Source: a candidate division CSSED10-310 bacterium
Lineage (GTDB): Bacteria > CSSED10-310
Reading direction: 5' to 3'
DNA length: 32,891 nt
Assembly (NCBI GenBank): GCA_016927515.1
Contig: JAFGMN010000087.1
Coordinates: forward strand, 1-32,891
Shown here: positions 17,169-25,811 of the stretch, one piece after another
How positions within the stretch are numbered: position 1 is the first letter of the stretch
How the letters are laid out: each line of letters starts with the position of its first letter
Position numbers and translations under genes: made by a program
The notes under the pieces: generated by a model
Seen by the model: the letters and a program-made list of their open reading frames with translations, nothing else
Told to the model about the DNA's origin: nothing
Databases searched by the model: none

Positions 17169-18553
17169 ATTTTCCACACCGGAACGGCTGGATCCACAAC
17201 GAAAAGATCAGTTCCGGAATCAGTGATAACAACATTAATTCCTCTCTCACCCACAATCAACAACCACTCCCGGATATCATCAATTCCAAACGATTTAATT
17301 GCATTTCTCTGCTGACGACGTGGATCTGTGATCTGCTTTCTGAAAGCATGCGACGCGGGAAGATTCAGCCACCACCTCAAATAAGCCCCGGCCAACCGAT
17401 GAAACCTGAACGGATGGGATACCCCGTAATACTCTCTGAGCACTTCATGCCGGTTAGGTCTCCGTGCATTTCTCATCCTACTTGCCATCGCGTGCGCCAG
17501 CCGAATTGCCGAGCGTCCATCGAGCGGTCCTGCCCAGGATTCGATTTCCATCCACTCGTCTTCGTTGAGTTTTCTTGCCGTATCCCCGGCCTTTACCAGA
17601 TCTCGGATCGCCTCGACGAGCATATCCTCACTCTGGCATTGTCGTCCAGCTGCATGCACCGCAGGAAGCTCAGCCCACCGCTTCAACCATGCCGTTTCAA
17701 ACACCGGTAAACCCTGGATCGCCGCTTCCAAACCCGTTGTACTGCCATGATGAATCAGCGCTGTCGATTGATGAAAACTCCGACGGATTTCCCCTTCGCG
17801 CTCGATAAACACGTTATCGCCAACTATGCATTGATCGTAGATTGTTTCATCCTCGAACGGGTGAGGACGGAGCACCCATTGAATCCCGGGAAACTCGCGG
17901 CTCAGCCGCCGCGTCAGTTTGATGAACGCCTCAATCGCCCGCGATTCTGTCTCCACCCGCTTATCGATCAGCACCTGGCTGACCCCCGCTCGCTTCAATA
18001 TCTCGATTTCAGTATCCCGATCGGTAAATCGAGGATTCACCAACGTAAATGTCGAGGCGATCATGATTCGGTGAGCCTTTTCCCGGCTCCTGGACCATCG
18101 GGCTTCCAAGGCCTCTTTGTACGGCGAGTAATAATAATCAAACCGAGGATGCCCTGTCACAGTCACCTGATCCTCGAGAAAAACACCGGTATCTGTCAGG
18201 TAGTCCGCTACCCGCGGCCCCCAGCTGAAATAAGTTTCGATGCACATCCGTGAATCGGGGTCGGAGGCAATGGTTGCGGCATAATCAGCAAGGCTGGATA
18301 TGATACCTCCTTCGGTATCCAGCACAAACACCATGATTCCTTTATGAAACAGTGCTCGGATGAAATGAGCATTGGCATCCCGACAAAACGGCACCAGGAC
18401 GGCATCCGGAACGAGGTTGAACACGGCTGAATGTCCTTGATGCATCGATGCCAGATACGGATGAATACCCAGTCGATGCAATTCCACTGCGCACAGCACC
18501 ATTCCCGCCAAATCCCGCTGAGGATGATCAACCAGAATCAGAATTCTATTCAT
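17153..18553 (-). CDS. Surface-carbohydrate GT-B-like protein, possible CMP-sugar transferase
   Basis: The 466-residue protein resembles the surface carbohydrate biosynthesis proteins related to CDP-glycerol glycerophosphotransferases. The N-terminal half contains MVFVLDTEGG (about 74-83) and VTVTGHPRFDYYY (130-142). The C-terminal half has WVLRPHPFEDE (226-236, HP motif) and ALIHHGSTTGLEAAIQGLPVFE (265-286, Ser/Thr motif). Acidic-Gly, HP and Ser/Thr motifs in this order recall bacterial sialyltransferases that use CMP-linked donors. It sits between neuC/legG and neuA and overlaps both, which supports a role in placing the nonulosonic acid, although the acceptor is unknown. GGAG lies five bases before the ATG. 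The family call is moderate and the function is inference. Confidence 0.7.
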   Translation of the reverse strand: MNRILILVDHPQRDLAGMVLCAVELHRLGIHPYLASMHQGHSAVFNLVPDAVLVPFCRDANAHFIRALFHKGIMVFVLDTEGGIISSLADYAATIASDPDSRMCIETYFSWGPRVADYLTDTGVFLEDQVTVTGHPRFDYYYSPYKEALEARWSRSREKAHRIMIASTFTLVNPRFTDRDTEIEILKRAGVSQVLIDKRVETESRAIEAFIKLTRRLSREFPGIQWVLRPHPFEDETIYDQCIVGDNVFIEREGEIRRSFHQSTALIHHGSTTGLEAAIQGLPVFETAWLKRWAELPAVHAAGRQCQSEDMLVEAIRDLVKAGDTARKLNEDEWMEIESWAGPLDGRSAIRLAHAMASRMRNARRPNRHEVLREYYGVSHPFRFHRLAGAYLRWWLNLPASHAFRKQITDPRRQQRNAIKSFGIDDIREWLLIVGERGINVVITDSGTDLFVVDPAVPVWKICKTR

Positions 18554-19697
18554 TACGGCTCCATATGGCCAGATCTCTGAATTGCTTCTCGACAGGCGTC
18601 TTCCATACCTCGCCTTTTGTCAGTACGCTGATGAATCGACTGCAACTGGATCCATCACCGAAATGCAGGGTCTTGATCTTTTCGCAGTGTTTTAGTCCGG
18701 TCAGTGCATTACCCAATTGATCCGGGTTCTCACCGATGTTCGCGATACCAGCGTAACTAAAACGGTTGCGTTGCCTTGTCCCGAGATTGATTGTCGGGAC
18801 ACCGAAAACCGGGGCTTCGTGAATCCCGCAACTGGAGTTTCCAACGATGCCATCGGCATGTCTGAGCAAGGTCAGGAAGAATTCGAAACGCATCGATGGC
18901 AGGCACCGAAACCAAGAAGCATCGTGATAGTGTTTATAGGCATCGATAATGTCATCAGCCCCGGGTTCGTTATTGGGGTAGATCGCCACACAGGATCTGC
19001 CGCTGGAAGCGATGACATCCATGATCATCCTCACACGATCCCTCAGGTTGTCCCTCTCGAACGCAACAGGATGATAGACGAGAATGATGTATGATGAAAA
19101 TGGAATGTTGTAATGATCCTTCACTTCATCCAAACATGGCAACCCGTCACTGAGCATAATATCGATATCGGGTGACCCGATCACATGAATCGACCCTTCG
19201 ATTTCTCCCAATTGCAGCAACCGGCGCTGAGCATCATTTGTTGATGCAAAGTGGATATGAGCAAGCTTCGTCACGGCATGCCGGATGATCTCATCGATCG
19301 TTCCGGAGATTTCGCCACCTTCCATGTGTGCAGTCAGAACCAGGTTGAACGACCCGGCGATCGCTCCGGCCAAGGTTTCCGGCCTGTCCCCATGAATGAC
19401 AAGCATGTCCGGCTGAACCTTTTCAAGGATTGAACTCAACCCCCGGATCGTGTCGGCAACAATGTGATCGCGTCGGCCGGTTTTTCCAGGGTTTTGATTC
19501 GTAAACGGATGGATATCCGAAAATCCGTCTCGGAAAATCTGAGCCGCCGTCAATCCATAGTGCGGAACCAGATGCATACCCGTCACGGCAATGGAGCAGT
19601 TCAGATCCGGATGCACTTCAACCGCTTTCATCAGCGGTTTCATTTTGCCGTAATCGGCACGGGAGGCAGTCAGAAATAGAATCCGTTTTTGATCCAT
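18546..19697 (-). CDS. neuC: Hydrolysing UDP-N-acetylglucosamine 2-epimerase family (NeuC/LegG)
   Basis: The 383-residue protein has the full NeuC/LegG signature: FLTASRADYGKMKPL (8-22), VIHGDRPETLAGA (100-112), AHMEGGEISGTIDEIIRHA (123-141), VIGSPD, and GNSSCGIHEAPVFGVPTINLG near the C-terminus. It releases UDP and inverts C2 to give free ManNAc (NeuC) or 2,4-diacetamido-trideoxy-mannose (LegG), the substrate of NeuB. I chose the ATG at 19697 with GGAG six bases upstream, rather than the in-frame TTG at 19712. It sits directly after the first neuB gene and overlaps the next gene by eight bases. NeuC and LegG cannot be separated by eye. LegB, LegC and LegH partners are absent from the window. 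Confidence 0.9.
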   Translation of the reverse strand: MDQKRILFLTASRADYGKMKPLMKAVEVHPDLNCSIAVTGMHLVPHYGLTAAQIFRDGFSDIHPFTNQNPGKTGRRDHIVADTIRGLSSILEKVQPDMLVIHGDRPETLAGAIAGSFNLVLTAHMEGGEISGTIDEIIRHAVTKLAHIHFASTNDAQRRLLQLGEIEGSIHVIGSPDIDIMLSDGLPCLDEVKDHYNIPFSSYIILVYHPVAFERDNLRDRVRMIMDVIASSGRSCVAIYPNNEPGADDIIDAYKHYHDASWFRCLPSMRFEFFLTLLRHADGIVGNSSCGIHEAPVFGVPTINLGTRQRNRFSYAGIANIGENPDQLGNALTGLKHCEKIKTLHFGDGSSCSRFISVLTKGEVWKTPVEKQFRDLAIWSRNE

Positions 19698-19715
19698 AGG
19701 CTCTCCGCGCAAGTG

Positions 19716-20774
19716 TCACGCTTCCGGTAGAAAATCAGTCCACGCAAGTTGTGTGTCTGCCGGTATATTACGGGCGACCCGGCGACCCAGAATCCGCTCG
19801 AACATCTCCGCTCGAATCTCTCCGGTTCCGGGTCGTTTGACCCATACATTGTGCATGGTTAACTCATCACCCTGTGAAATCGGGCACGTCGTCACCACTG
19901 ATGCGAACGCAAACCGAATCGTCGGCTCCTCATCCTCCAACACCGTCTTACCGCCACCCGACGCCTGGAACACAGCCACAGAACCCCGGATCAGCTCTGA
20001 GAGATCCTTCGGGTCCATACTGATGGCGATATCCGGTCCCGGCCACGATTTATCAGAGGTAAAGTGACGCTCTAAAATACGAGCACCCAACGCAACCGCT
20101 CCCAAACATGCATAGTTATCCTCGGTGTGATCGCTGAGGCCGATGACATGATTGGGGAATGCTGCCTGCATTTGAGTAATGGCTCCCAAACGGACCAGAT
20201 GGTGAGGAGTCGGATACATGGATGTGCAATGCAGCAGCGCAACCGGTACATTGAAACGCCTGAAAATCGAAACTGCACGGGCGATGGATGCCATTTCATT
20301 CATCCCTGTCGACAGAATCACGGGTTTTCCGAATTCTGCAATGTGCTGGAGCAGCGGATAGTTGTTACATTCTCCGCTCCCGATTTTAAAGGCCGGGATA
20401 TCCATTGTCTGCAACCGGTCAGCCGCTTTCCGGGAAAAAGGTGTGCACAGATAGATCATTCCCAATGCCTCTGCACGCGCTTTGACGATCTGTTCTTCAC
20501 CGTAGCTCAGCGCGCACCGGGACATGATGTTCCAGATGGTGTCGGAACTGTTGGCAGGAATAACCTCATTAGGTATCATCTCATCATCGACAATATGGCA
20601 TTGGAACTTGACGCATTCGCAGCCCACCGCTGCTGCATCTTCAACCATCTTCAGCGCTTTTTCCAATGATCCTTCGTGATTGATGCCGATCTCCGCAATC
20701 ACAAGCGGCGGATGATCATCTCCAATGATGCGATCGCCGATACGGAATTGCCGGTGCCTTGCCATGTTCACCAT
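19716..20774 (-). CDS. neuB: Nonulosonic acid synthase (NeuB/LegI type)
   Basis: The 352-residue protein is a standard-length NeuB. It contains LVIAEIGINHEGSL (24-37), VKFQCH (55-60), LCTPFS (109-114), FKIGSGECNN (129-138), ILSTGMNE (153-160) and LLHCTSMYPTP (180-190). The metal ligands are His216 (LSDHTED) and His237 (LERHFT), and a SAF domain spans about 288-350. It condenses phosphoenolpyruvate with an N-acyl mannosamine-type sugar to a nine-carbon keto acid. Possible starts are GTG 20783, ATG 20774 and ATG 20765; I took 20774 because GGAGG lies nine bases upstream. It overlaps the SDR gene by seven bases. The neighbouring PtmA/PtmB-like genes favour a legionaminic-type product, but Neu5Ac is not excluded. 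Confidence 0.93.
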   Translation of the reverse strand: MVNMARHRQFRIGDRIIGDDHPPLVIAEIGINHEGSLEKALKMVEDAAAVGCECVKFQCHIVDDEMIPNEVIPANSSDTIWNIMSRCALSYGEEQIVKARAEALGMIYLCTPFSRKAADRLQTMDIPAFKIGSGECNNYPLLQHIAEFGKPVILSTGMNEMASIARAVSIFRRFNVPVALLHCTSMYPTPHHLVRLGAITQMQAAFPNHVIGLSDHTEDNYACLGAVALGARILERHFTSDKSWPGPDIAISMDPKDLSELIRGSVAVFQASGGGKTVLEDEEPTIRFAFASVVTTCPISQGDELTMHNVWVKRPGTGEIRAEMFERILGRRVARNIPADTQLAWTDFLPEA

Positions 20775-21586
20775 ACTGTCCACCCTCCATCAACCACCAG
20801 GTTATGTCCTGTCATATAACTTGCAGCATCGGATGCCAGAAAAACAACGGCCCCCGCCAGTTCATCACGATCACACATTCGCCCCATCGGATTGAGCGCG
20901 GAAAAGCGTGTTAAAAATGGATCGGTATGTTTGTCGAACACACCGCCCGGAGTGAGTGAATTGACTCGGACCCCTGTTTCACCCCAACAGGTTGCCAAAT
21001 AGCGCGTCAGAGCGATCACTCCGGCTTTGCTTACTGAATACGCCACCGGCTGGGAAACACCTGTGCCATCATAGATTGTGTGATTAGGGCTGACCACGCC
21101 ATATTGGGATGCAACGTTGATGATCGAGCCAGTTCGCTTTTCCGTCATCATTTTACCGATAACCTGACAGCCCATGAAAACACCGGTCAAGTTGACATCG
21201 AGAATGCTTTTCCAGGCCATATCGGGAAACGTATCGAATCCATCGGAATAGCCCTCGATCCGAGATGCGTTTGTAAATCCTGCATTGTTGACGAGGATAT
21301 CAACGGAGGTAAAGCGATCGCAAAGGATTTCCCGGAGTCTTTCCCAATCATTGCGTTGCGTTACATCGCATCCCACTGCGATGGATTGAACACCCCATTC
21401 CGATGTCACACACGCGGCCAGTCCATCACACCGCTCCCGCTTTAGATCGGTGAGAACAACTGCAGCGCCTGCCGCCGCCAACGCATGAGCATATACTTCA
21501 CCAAGCAATCCGCCGGTTCCTGTAATAACAGCCGTTTTCCCGGTCAGGGAAAACAGGTTTTTAAATCGTTTTCGATCGATTGTCAT
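20768..21586 (-). CDS. Short-chain dehydrogenase/reductase (PtmA-like)
   Basis: The 272-residue protein is a classical SDR. The dinucleotide-binding TGTGGLLGE is at 22-30, the NNAG motif at 100-103, the catalytic Ser at about 160, and YSVSK (Tyr183, Lys187) completes the active site. The C-terminal FLASDAASYMTGHNLVVDGG is typical of the group. PtmA-type SDRs travel with legionaminic-acid and flagellin-glycosylation genes in Campylobacter-like clusters; their exact step is not settled. The start overlaps the cytidylyltransferase gene by 26 bases and the end overlaps neuB. It probably reduces or oxidises a sugar intermediate of the nonulosonic-acid branch. Confidence 0.9.
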   Translation of the reverse strand: MTIDRKRFKNLFSLTGKTAVITGTGGLLGEVYAHALAAAGAAVVLTDLKRERCDGLAACVTSEWGVQSIAVGCDVTQRNDWERLREILCDRFTSVDILVNNAGFTNASRIEGYSDGFDTFPDMAWKSILDVNLTGVFMGCQVIGKMMTEKRTGSIINVASQYGVVSPNHTIYDGTGVSQPVAYSVSKAGVIALTRYLATCWGETGVRVNSLTPGGVFDKHTDPFLTRFSALNPMGRMCDRDELAGAVVFLASDAASYMTGHNLVVDGGWTVW

Positions 21587-22277
21587 CGTTTTTCCATCCA
21601 GCCATTGCTTCGATTACTTTCAAATCCATCTCTTCGTCGATATCCCAGGCTCGCCGCCGTGGAATTTCAACGATCTCCATGACCGCCTGCGACCAGTGTT
21701 CGAATCGATCCAGCACTTCCCGGCGAATGGCATACACAGCGGGTGACAGCCCGTAGACGACAGGTGCTTCCTGGCGATTATGCACGATTGAATCCGGCGA
21801 CTTCACGATGCGATACCCGCCCTTTCTATCCGGTTCAACCATATTGAAATAGGGATTGCGGTGAGGGATGAACGCTGTTATGACCACGTCAGCAGCGGAT
21901 TCTCGAAGTTTCCGTATGCACCGGGTAATATCTTCCGGTTCGCGCAGGGGAACACACAGATCGAGATCCACCAGGATCTCCACGCGGGTTTCATAGCGTC
22001 GTTCCCATTCGTCGACCAGATGTCGGAAAACCGACCATTTAGGTGTCGTATGCCCGGCCAGTTCCTGTGGTCGGAGACACGGTATAACAGCGCCGAACGT
22101 CCGTGCGGTCTCGGCAATGACGGTATCGTCGGTCGAAACAGCCATGGCATCAAGTTCCGGGCATTTGCGCCCACATTCAACCGCGATACCGATCAGAGGC
22201 TGACCGAACAACGTCCGCATCGCTTTTCCTGGCACTCCCCGTGACCCTCCCCGTGCACACACCGCTCCCAATATCAT
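21561..22277 (-). CDS. Acylneuraminate cytidylyltransferase family protein (PtmB-like)
   Basis: The 238-residue protein has the CMP-nonulosonic-acid synthetase signature AVCARGGSRGVPGKAM near the N-terminus, VSTDDTVIAE, LVDLDLCVPLREPEDI, HNRQEAPVVYGLSPAVYAIRRE and a late WDIDEEMD that places the metal-binding Asp residues. It is only distantly similar to the NeuA at 16458-17168, so the two are not a recent duplication. It would couple CTP to a nonulosonic acid, probably the product of the neighbouring NeuB/LegG pair. ATGA overlaps the end of the oxidoreductase gene. The substrate is inferred from context. Confidence 0.87.
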   Translation of the reverse strand: MILGAVCARGGSRGVPGKAMRTLFGQPLIGIAVECGRKCPELDAMAVSTDDTVIAETARTFGAVIPCLRPQELAGHTTPKWSVFRHLVDEWERRYETRVEILVDLDLCVPLREPEDITRCIRKLRESAADVVITAFIPHRNPYFNMVEPDRKGGYRIVKSPDSIVHNRQEAPVVYGLSPAVYAIRREVLDRFEHWSQAVMEIVEIPRRRAWDIDEEMDLKVIEAMAGWKNDDNRSKTI

Positions 22278-23311
22278 CTGCGGTCCCCTCCTCCTCTTCC
22301 ATCCATATCCGGAGCCCCATCGTCGTCATGATTCAGGGGTCTGGTATGGCGCTGCGCAGTCCCAGCCATCTGCTTGGCTGCCAGCACCCATCGTAACGTT
22401 TCAGCGCCTTCTTCAATTGAGATCCGTGCCGGAATACGCCGATCAATCTCGCGCAAGACCGCCGCCAATTCCTTCCTGAATCGCGCATCTCGATCTTCGG
22501 TTGTCCATGCGATGCTTTCCAATACCGCCCCGCCGGATCCCACGGCGTGAGCGGTACGGGCACAGGCATCCCACCAGAGTGTGGCCTCGGAACACACGAT
22601 CCGGCACCACCGTTTCATTGTTCTTTGCAGAGCATCCAGATGAATCATCCCAAGCGCTCCCGATTGAAATCGGATCAGGCAAGTGGCAATATCTTCTACA
22701 TCCATGTCCAGCAACAACGTATCCGAAAAAGCCGATATCGTCTCGTACGGCCCCATCAACCATCGGGCAAGATCCAGTTCATGACTTAATTCAAGGAGAA
22801 CCCCGCCACCCAAATCGGATCGAGCCGTAACCCCCTTCCGGTAGTCCACATCGGGTCGCCAATCAGGCAGGTACTGACCCACCTCCGCAGCAAACGCCAA
22901 TGGTCGACCGAACCTTCCGGAATCAATCCAGTCTTTCAGCGCTTCGATTCCTGTATCAAATCGCATGTCATAACCAACCCATCCACAGACCGGACTCAGC
23001 GATATCTTTCTGATAAATGATTCGACTTCGTCCCATGTGTGTGACAACGGTTTTTCGATAAAAACATGACACCCGGCGTCGACTGCCTTGTTGGCTGTTT
23101 CAAGATGGAACGGTGCCGGTGTACAGACCATAATCAGGTCACCAGCTGATCGGATTGCAGCATCAAGCGAAGGAAACACCGGAACACCGGGCGCAGACGA
23201 CACGGGGTCCGGACTCCGGCGAACAAATGCCAAATCGCTGATTCCAATCGCTGCAAAATTGGCCGCATGACGCCGTCCAATTGAGCCCGCGCCAACTATG
23301 ATCACCCTCAC
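22274..23311 (-). CDS. Gfo/Idh/MocA family oxidoreductase
   Basis: The protein is about 345 residues, standard for the family, when started at the GTG at 23311. This GTG overlaps the previous stop as GTGA and has GGGAGGG upstream. The product then begins with the nucleotide-binding VRVIIVGAGSIGRRHAANF. An in-frame extension up to 23509 lies wholly inside the upstream gene and is low complexity, so I reject it. VCTPAPFHLE (62-71) and the EKP motif at 86-88 (HVFIEKPLSHTWDE) are characteristic. Such enzymes oxidise or reduce sugar nucleotides or free sugars with NAD(P). Similar genes (PtmF-like) lie next to PtmA/PtmB genes in legionaminic loci, matching the order here. Confidence 0.88.
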   Translation of the reverse strand: MRVIIVGAGSIGRRHAANFAAIGISDLAFVRRSPDPVSSAPGVPVFPSLDAAIRSAGDLIMVCTPAPFHLETANKAVDAGCHVFIEKPLSHTWDEVESFIRKISLSPVCGWVGYDMRFDTGIEALKDWIDSGRFGRPLAFAAEVGQYLPDWRPDVDYRKGVTARSDLGGGVLLELSHELDLARWLMGPYETISAFSDTLLLDMDVEDIATCLIRFQSGALGMIHLDALQRTMKRWCRIVCSEATLWWDACARTAHAVGSGGAVLESIAWTTEDRDARFRKELAAVLREIDRRIPARISIEEGAETLRWVLAAKQMAGTAQRHTRPLNHDDDGAPDMDGRGGGDRR

Positions 23312-24546
23312 AAACCCATACCCTCCCGAATCATTGTCCCGATACCCGATGCCCGGCGACCCATATCCGAAGCCGCTGTTTGCAGCGATTCCATCATGGT
23401 CTTCCTGCATGCAACCAACTCCCGTGCCCTCTCCGTCACCGTATCGAGTTCCGGCCGCAGCCATGTGGGATCGTATGCTGTACCGAAGAATGGGTGCATC
23501 AGGCGGCATAAACCATCCACTTTATGGGACGTGGTTCTGAGTGGAATCACTGGACACCCTGCCAGCGCTGCCATGATTAGATGATGATACCGCCCGGAAA
23601 CCAAAAATTGAGCGCTACGCAACAGGGGAAGGAGCGTGGAATAGTGGTGATGCGGCCCAAAGAAAAAACTTCCCGTGGCTCGAGCAAGATCACGTATGAT
23701 GCTCTGATCCATTCCATCCCGGGCCATTAGAACGGCGACAGGAACAACCTGTTTCAGAGCAATCAGCAGATCGTACAAACCGGTCAAGCGAATGCCACCA
23801 GCATGATACCGGCCAATACTGGAAGTCAACATGGACAGACTCATGCAAAAGTAGGATTTATTATTTACAGAACGAAGCAAATCTGTGATTTCAGGTGTTT
23901 CGTGTTCTTCTATGCGGCCAGCGGCGTAGAACACGGAATCGGGGAACAACGCAACCGGAACTTTAGGGATCCAGTCCCGGGCGTTGTCCAGGGAGCAGGG
24001 TTCGCGAACGGATGCGGCGGTCACAGCAGAAAACGTTTTTTGAACCATCGCGTTGAGGATAGGAAAAACCGGAGTCAGTGTCAGGCTACCGTTCGTAAAA
24101 AACGTATATTTTTTGAATCGCGTCGATGCTAGCCAAAGGGCGAACAGACACCGGATCGAGCTGGTATTGTTTCGGTATGTCGATCCTTCCGCGTTAAACA
24201 CAACAGCATCGGAGCCACTGAGTCGCGACAGGAATTCACTGGCAAACGGCCCTCCGTGGCCTGAGCACCATTGATCCGCAATTCGTTCAAAATCATCGGC
24301 AACGGCAGGTAGAAACTCAAACGGATGCATGAACCGGCCGATAACCTGTGGGCGACGTTTGACGATCCTGCCTCCAAGCCACATCGGCCACTGATAAAAC
24401 CGATCGGTTGTCCAGTGGGACATAACACTGGTATACGCCGTTTCGGGTATGGCATCGGATAGTATCCGCTTTAGCCACTCCGAGCATGCATTGGCACCCC
24501 AGTTATCATGATCCGCGGTATCGTTCAGAAATAAAATCATCGGCAT
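23308..24546 (-). CDS. Polysaccharide pyruvyl transferase family protein
   Basis: The 412-residue protein has the family layout: an opening MILFLNDTADHDNWGANA, a first-half NAEGSTYRNN stretch, an AASVREP motif at the domain junction, PDSVFYA, and a C-terminal LVSGRYHHLIMAALAGCPVIPLRTTSHKVDGL. The family adds pyruvate ketals to sugars using phosphoenolpyruvate (CsaB, WcaK) but also contains members of unknown function. ATG 24546 and ATG 24540 are both possible; 24540 would overlap the ABC ATPase stop as ATGA, while 24546 has a better-placed purine-rich site. Its direct coupling to the Wzt gene suggests that it may build the chain-end mark that Wzt reads. Confidence 0.82.
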   Translation of the reverse strand: MPMILFLNDTADHDNWGANACSEWLKRILSDAIPETAYTSVMSHWTTDRFYQWPMWLGGRIVKRRPQVIGRFMHPFEFLPAVADDFERIADQWCSGHGGPFASEFLSRLSGSDAVVFNAEGSTYRNNTSSIRCLFALWLASTRFKKYTFFTNGSLTLTPVFPILNAMVQKTFSAVTAASVREPCSLDNARDWIPKVPVALFPDSVFYAAGRIEEHETPEITDLLRSVNNKSYFCMSLSMLTSSIGRYHAGGIRLTGLYDLLIALKQVVPVAVLMARDGMDQSIIRDLARATGSFFFGPHHHYSTLLPLLRSAQFLVSGRYHHLIMAALAGCPVIPLRTTSHKVDGLCRLMHPFFGTAYDPTWLRPELDTVTERARELVACRKTMMESLQTAASDMGRRASGIGTMIREGMGL

Positions 24547-25796
24547 AACATTGTCGCCCCTTCACCTCGATCTGATTCACTCCGCCGGATGTCCCATTGG
24601 GCGTTGGGAACAATATATCCCGGCAAATCGATATGGTGCAGATGAGGATGTTCCATCTGCACAGCCATCGGATCGGATACAGCCCTGATTTTTTCAAGTC
24701 CCGGTTGTTCAGCAACCGCTTTGACTCTCATGTCATAGATACCGGGTTTCAACCAAAGCGGAGGGATAGTGACGGATATGGAATAGGTGCCCGGTTCGAT
24801 CAGGCGTGTCTGCTGAAAGAGATCGGGGGCGGTGTAGACAATCACTTCGTCTCCGGCTGTACGAAGCGTCAAGCGGAGAGATGTTCGTTCAAGGGCATGT
24901 CCGAGAGTGACAGTGAAGCGAACAACCAGGGGATCACCGATAAAGACCCGGGATCCTTGTGGTTGAATTTCAAGAGGGTGAATTTGCAGAAGGGAGCTGT
25001 TTTCATCGGATGACCTGTCGGGATCGCGTCGGAGACGGGCATAGGTTGTGAGGGCCTCGGTCACGGTTCCGGAGCATGCGAGGCGACCATGATCCAGTAC
25101 GATACCATCGGTACACAACTGCTGGACAGCGGCAAGGTTATGACTCACAAACAACACAGTTCGACCTTGGCGGGAAAATGTACTCATGCGATCGATACAT
25201 TTACGCTGGAATTCTGCATCACCGACTGCGAGCACTTCATCGATGAGCAGGATATCCGGTTCCAGGTGAGATGCTACGGAAAACGCCAATCGCAAATACA
25301 TACCACTGGAATAATATTTTACCGCTGTGTCGATGAAGGGTTCAACTTCTGCGAATGCAACGATTTCATCGAATTTACCGTCGATCTCCCGTCGCGTCAT
25401 CCCGAGAATCGCTCCGTTCATATACACGTTTTCCCGGCCGGTCAATTCGGCATGAAAGCCCGTTCCAACTTCCAACAATGCCCCCGGACGGCCAAACAAC
25501 TCTGCGAATCCTCGTGTGGGATCGGTGATTCCGGCCAATATTTTTAACAAGGTCGTTTTCCCCGAACCATTCCGACCGATAATTGCCGTGATCGTGCCTG
25601 ACCGGCACGTGATCGAAACATCGTCCAGCGCCCAAATGATCGGGTTTCGTTCGGCGACTTCAGCAGTCCCGGACCGATGTATCAAACGGCGGAAACCGGT
25701 TGATAGCGTATCGCCAATGGTGCGATATCCCAGCTTTCCAGCTCCAATACGATACTGTTTGGACAGGCTCACGGTTTGTATGGCAATATTGCTCAT
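24537..25796 (-). CDS. wzt: ABC transporter ATP-binding protein with C-terminal carbohydrate-recognition-like domain (Wzt)
   Basis: The 419-residue ATPase has Walker A GRNGSGKT (74-81), the polysaccharide-exporter signature YYSSGMYLRLAF (161-172), Walker B ILLIDE (182-187) and the switch His219. After residue about 265 an extra 150-residue beta-rich domain follows (RVFIGDPLVVRFTV onwards), as in the long form of Wzt, where it recognises a modification at the non-reducing end of the chain before export. It works with the permease encoded directly upstream (15-base gap). Long-form Wzt normally serves O-antigens of the ABC pathway. Its partner at the chain end may be the pyruvyl transferase encoded next. 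Confidence 0.93.
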   Translation of the reverse strand: MSNIAIQTVSLSKQYRIGAGKLGYRTIGDTLSTGFRRLIHRSGTAEVAERNPIIWALDDVSITCRSGTITAIIGRNGSGKTTLLKILAGITDPTRGFAELFGRPGALLEVGTGFHAELTGRENVYMNGAILGMTRREIDGKFDEIVAFAEVEPFIDTAVKYYSSGMYLRLAFSVASHLEPDILLIDEVLAVGDAEFQRKCIDRMSTFSRQGRTVLFVSHNLAAVQQLCTDGIVLDHGRLACSGTVTEALTTYARLRRDPDRSSDENSSLLQIHPLEIQPQGSRVFIGDPLVVRFTVTLGHALERTSLRLTLRTAGDEVIVYTAPDLFQQTRLIEPGTYSISVTIPPLWLKPGIYDMRVKAVAEQPGLEKIRAVSDPMAVQMEHPHLHHIDLPGYIVPNAQWDIRRSESDRGEGATMLCR

Positions 25797-25811
25797 AACT
25801 CAATGCCGATG

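Noticed and set aside
23312-23509. A 66-residue N-terminal extension of the Gfo/Idh oxidoreductase
   Set aside because: It overlaps the end of the pyruvyl transferase gene, is Gly/Asp-rich, and precedes the normal NAD-binding start. The GTG at 23311 has a ribosome site and GTGA coupling.
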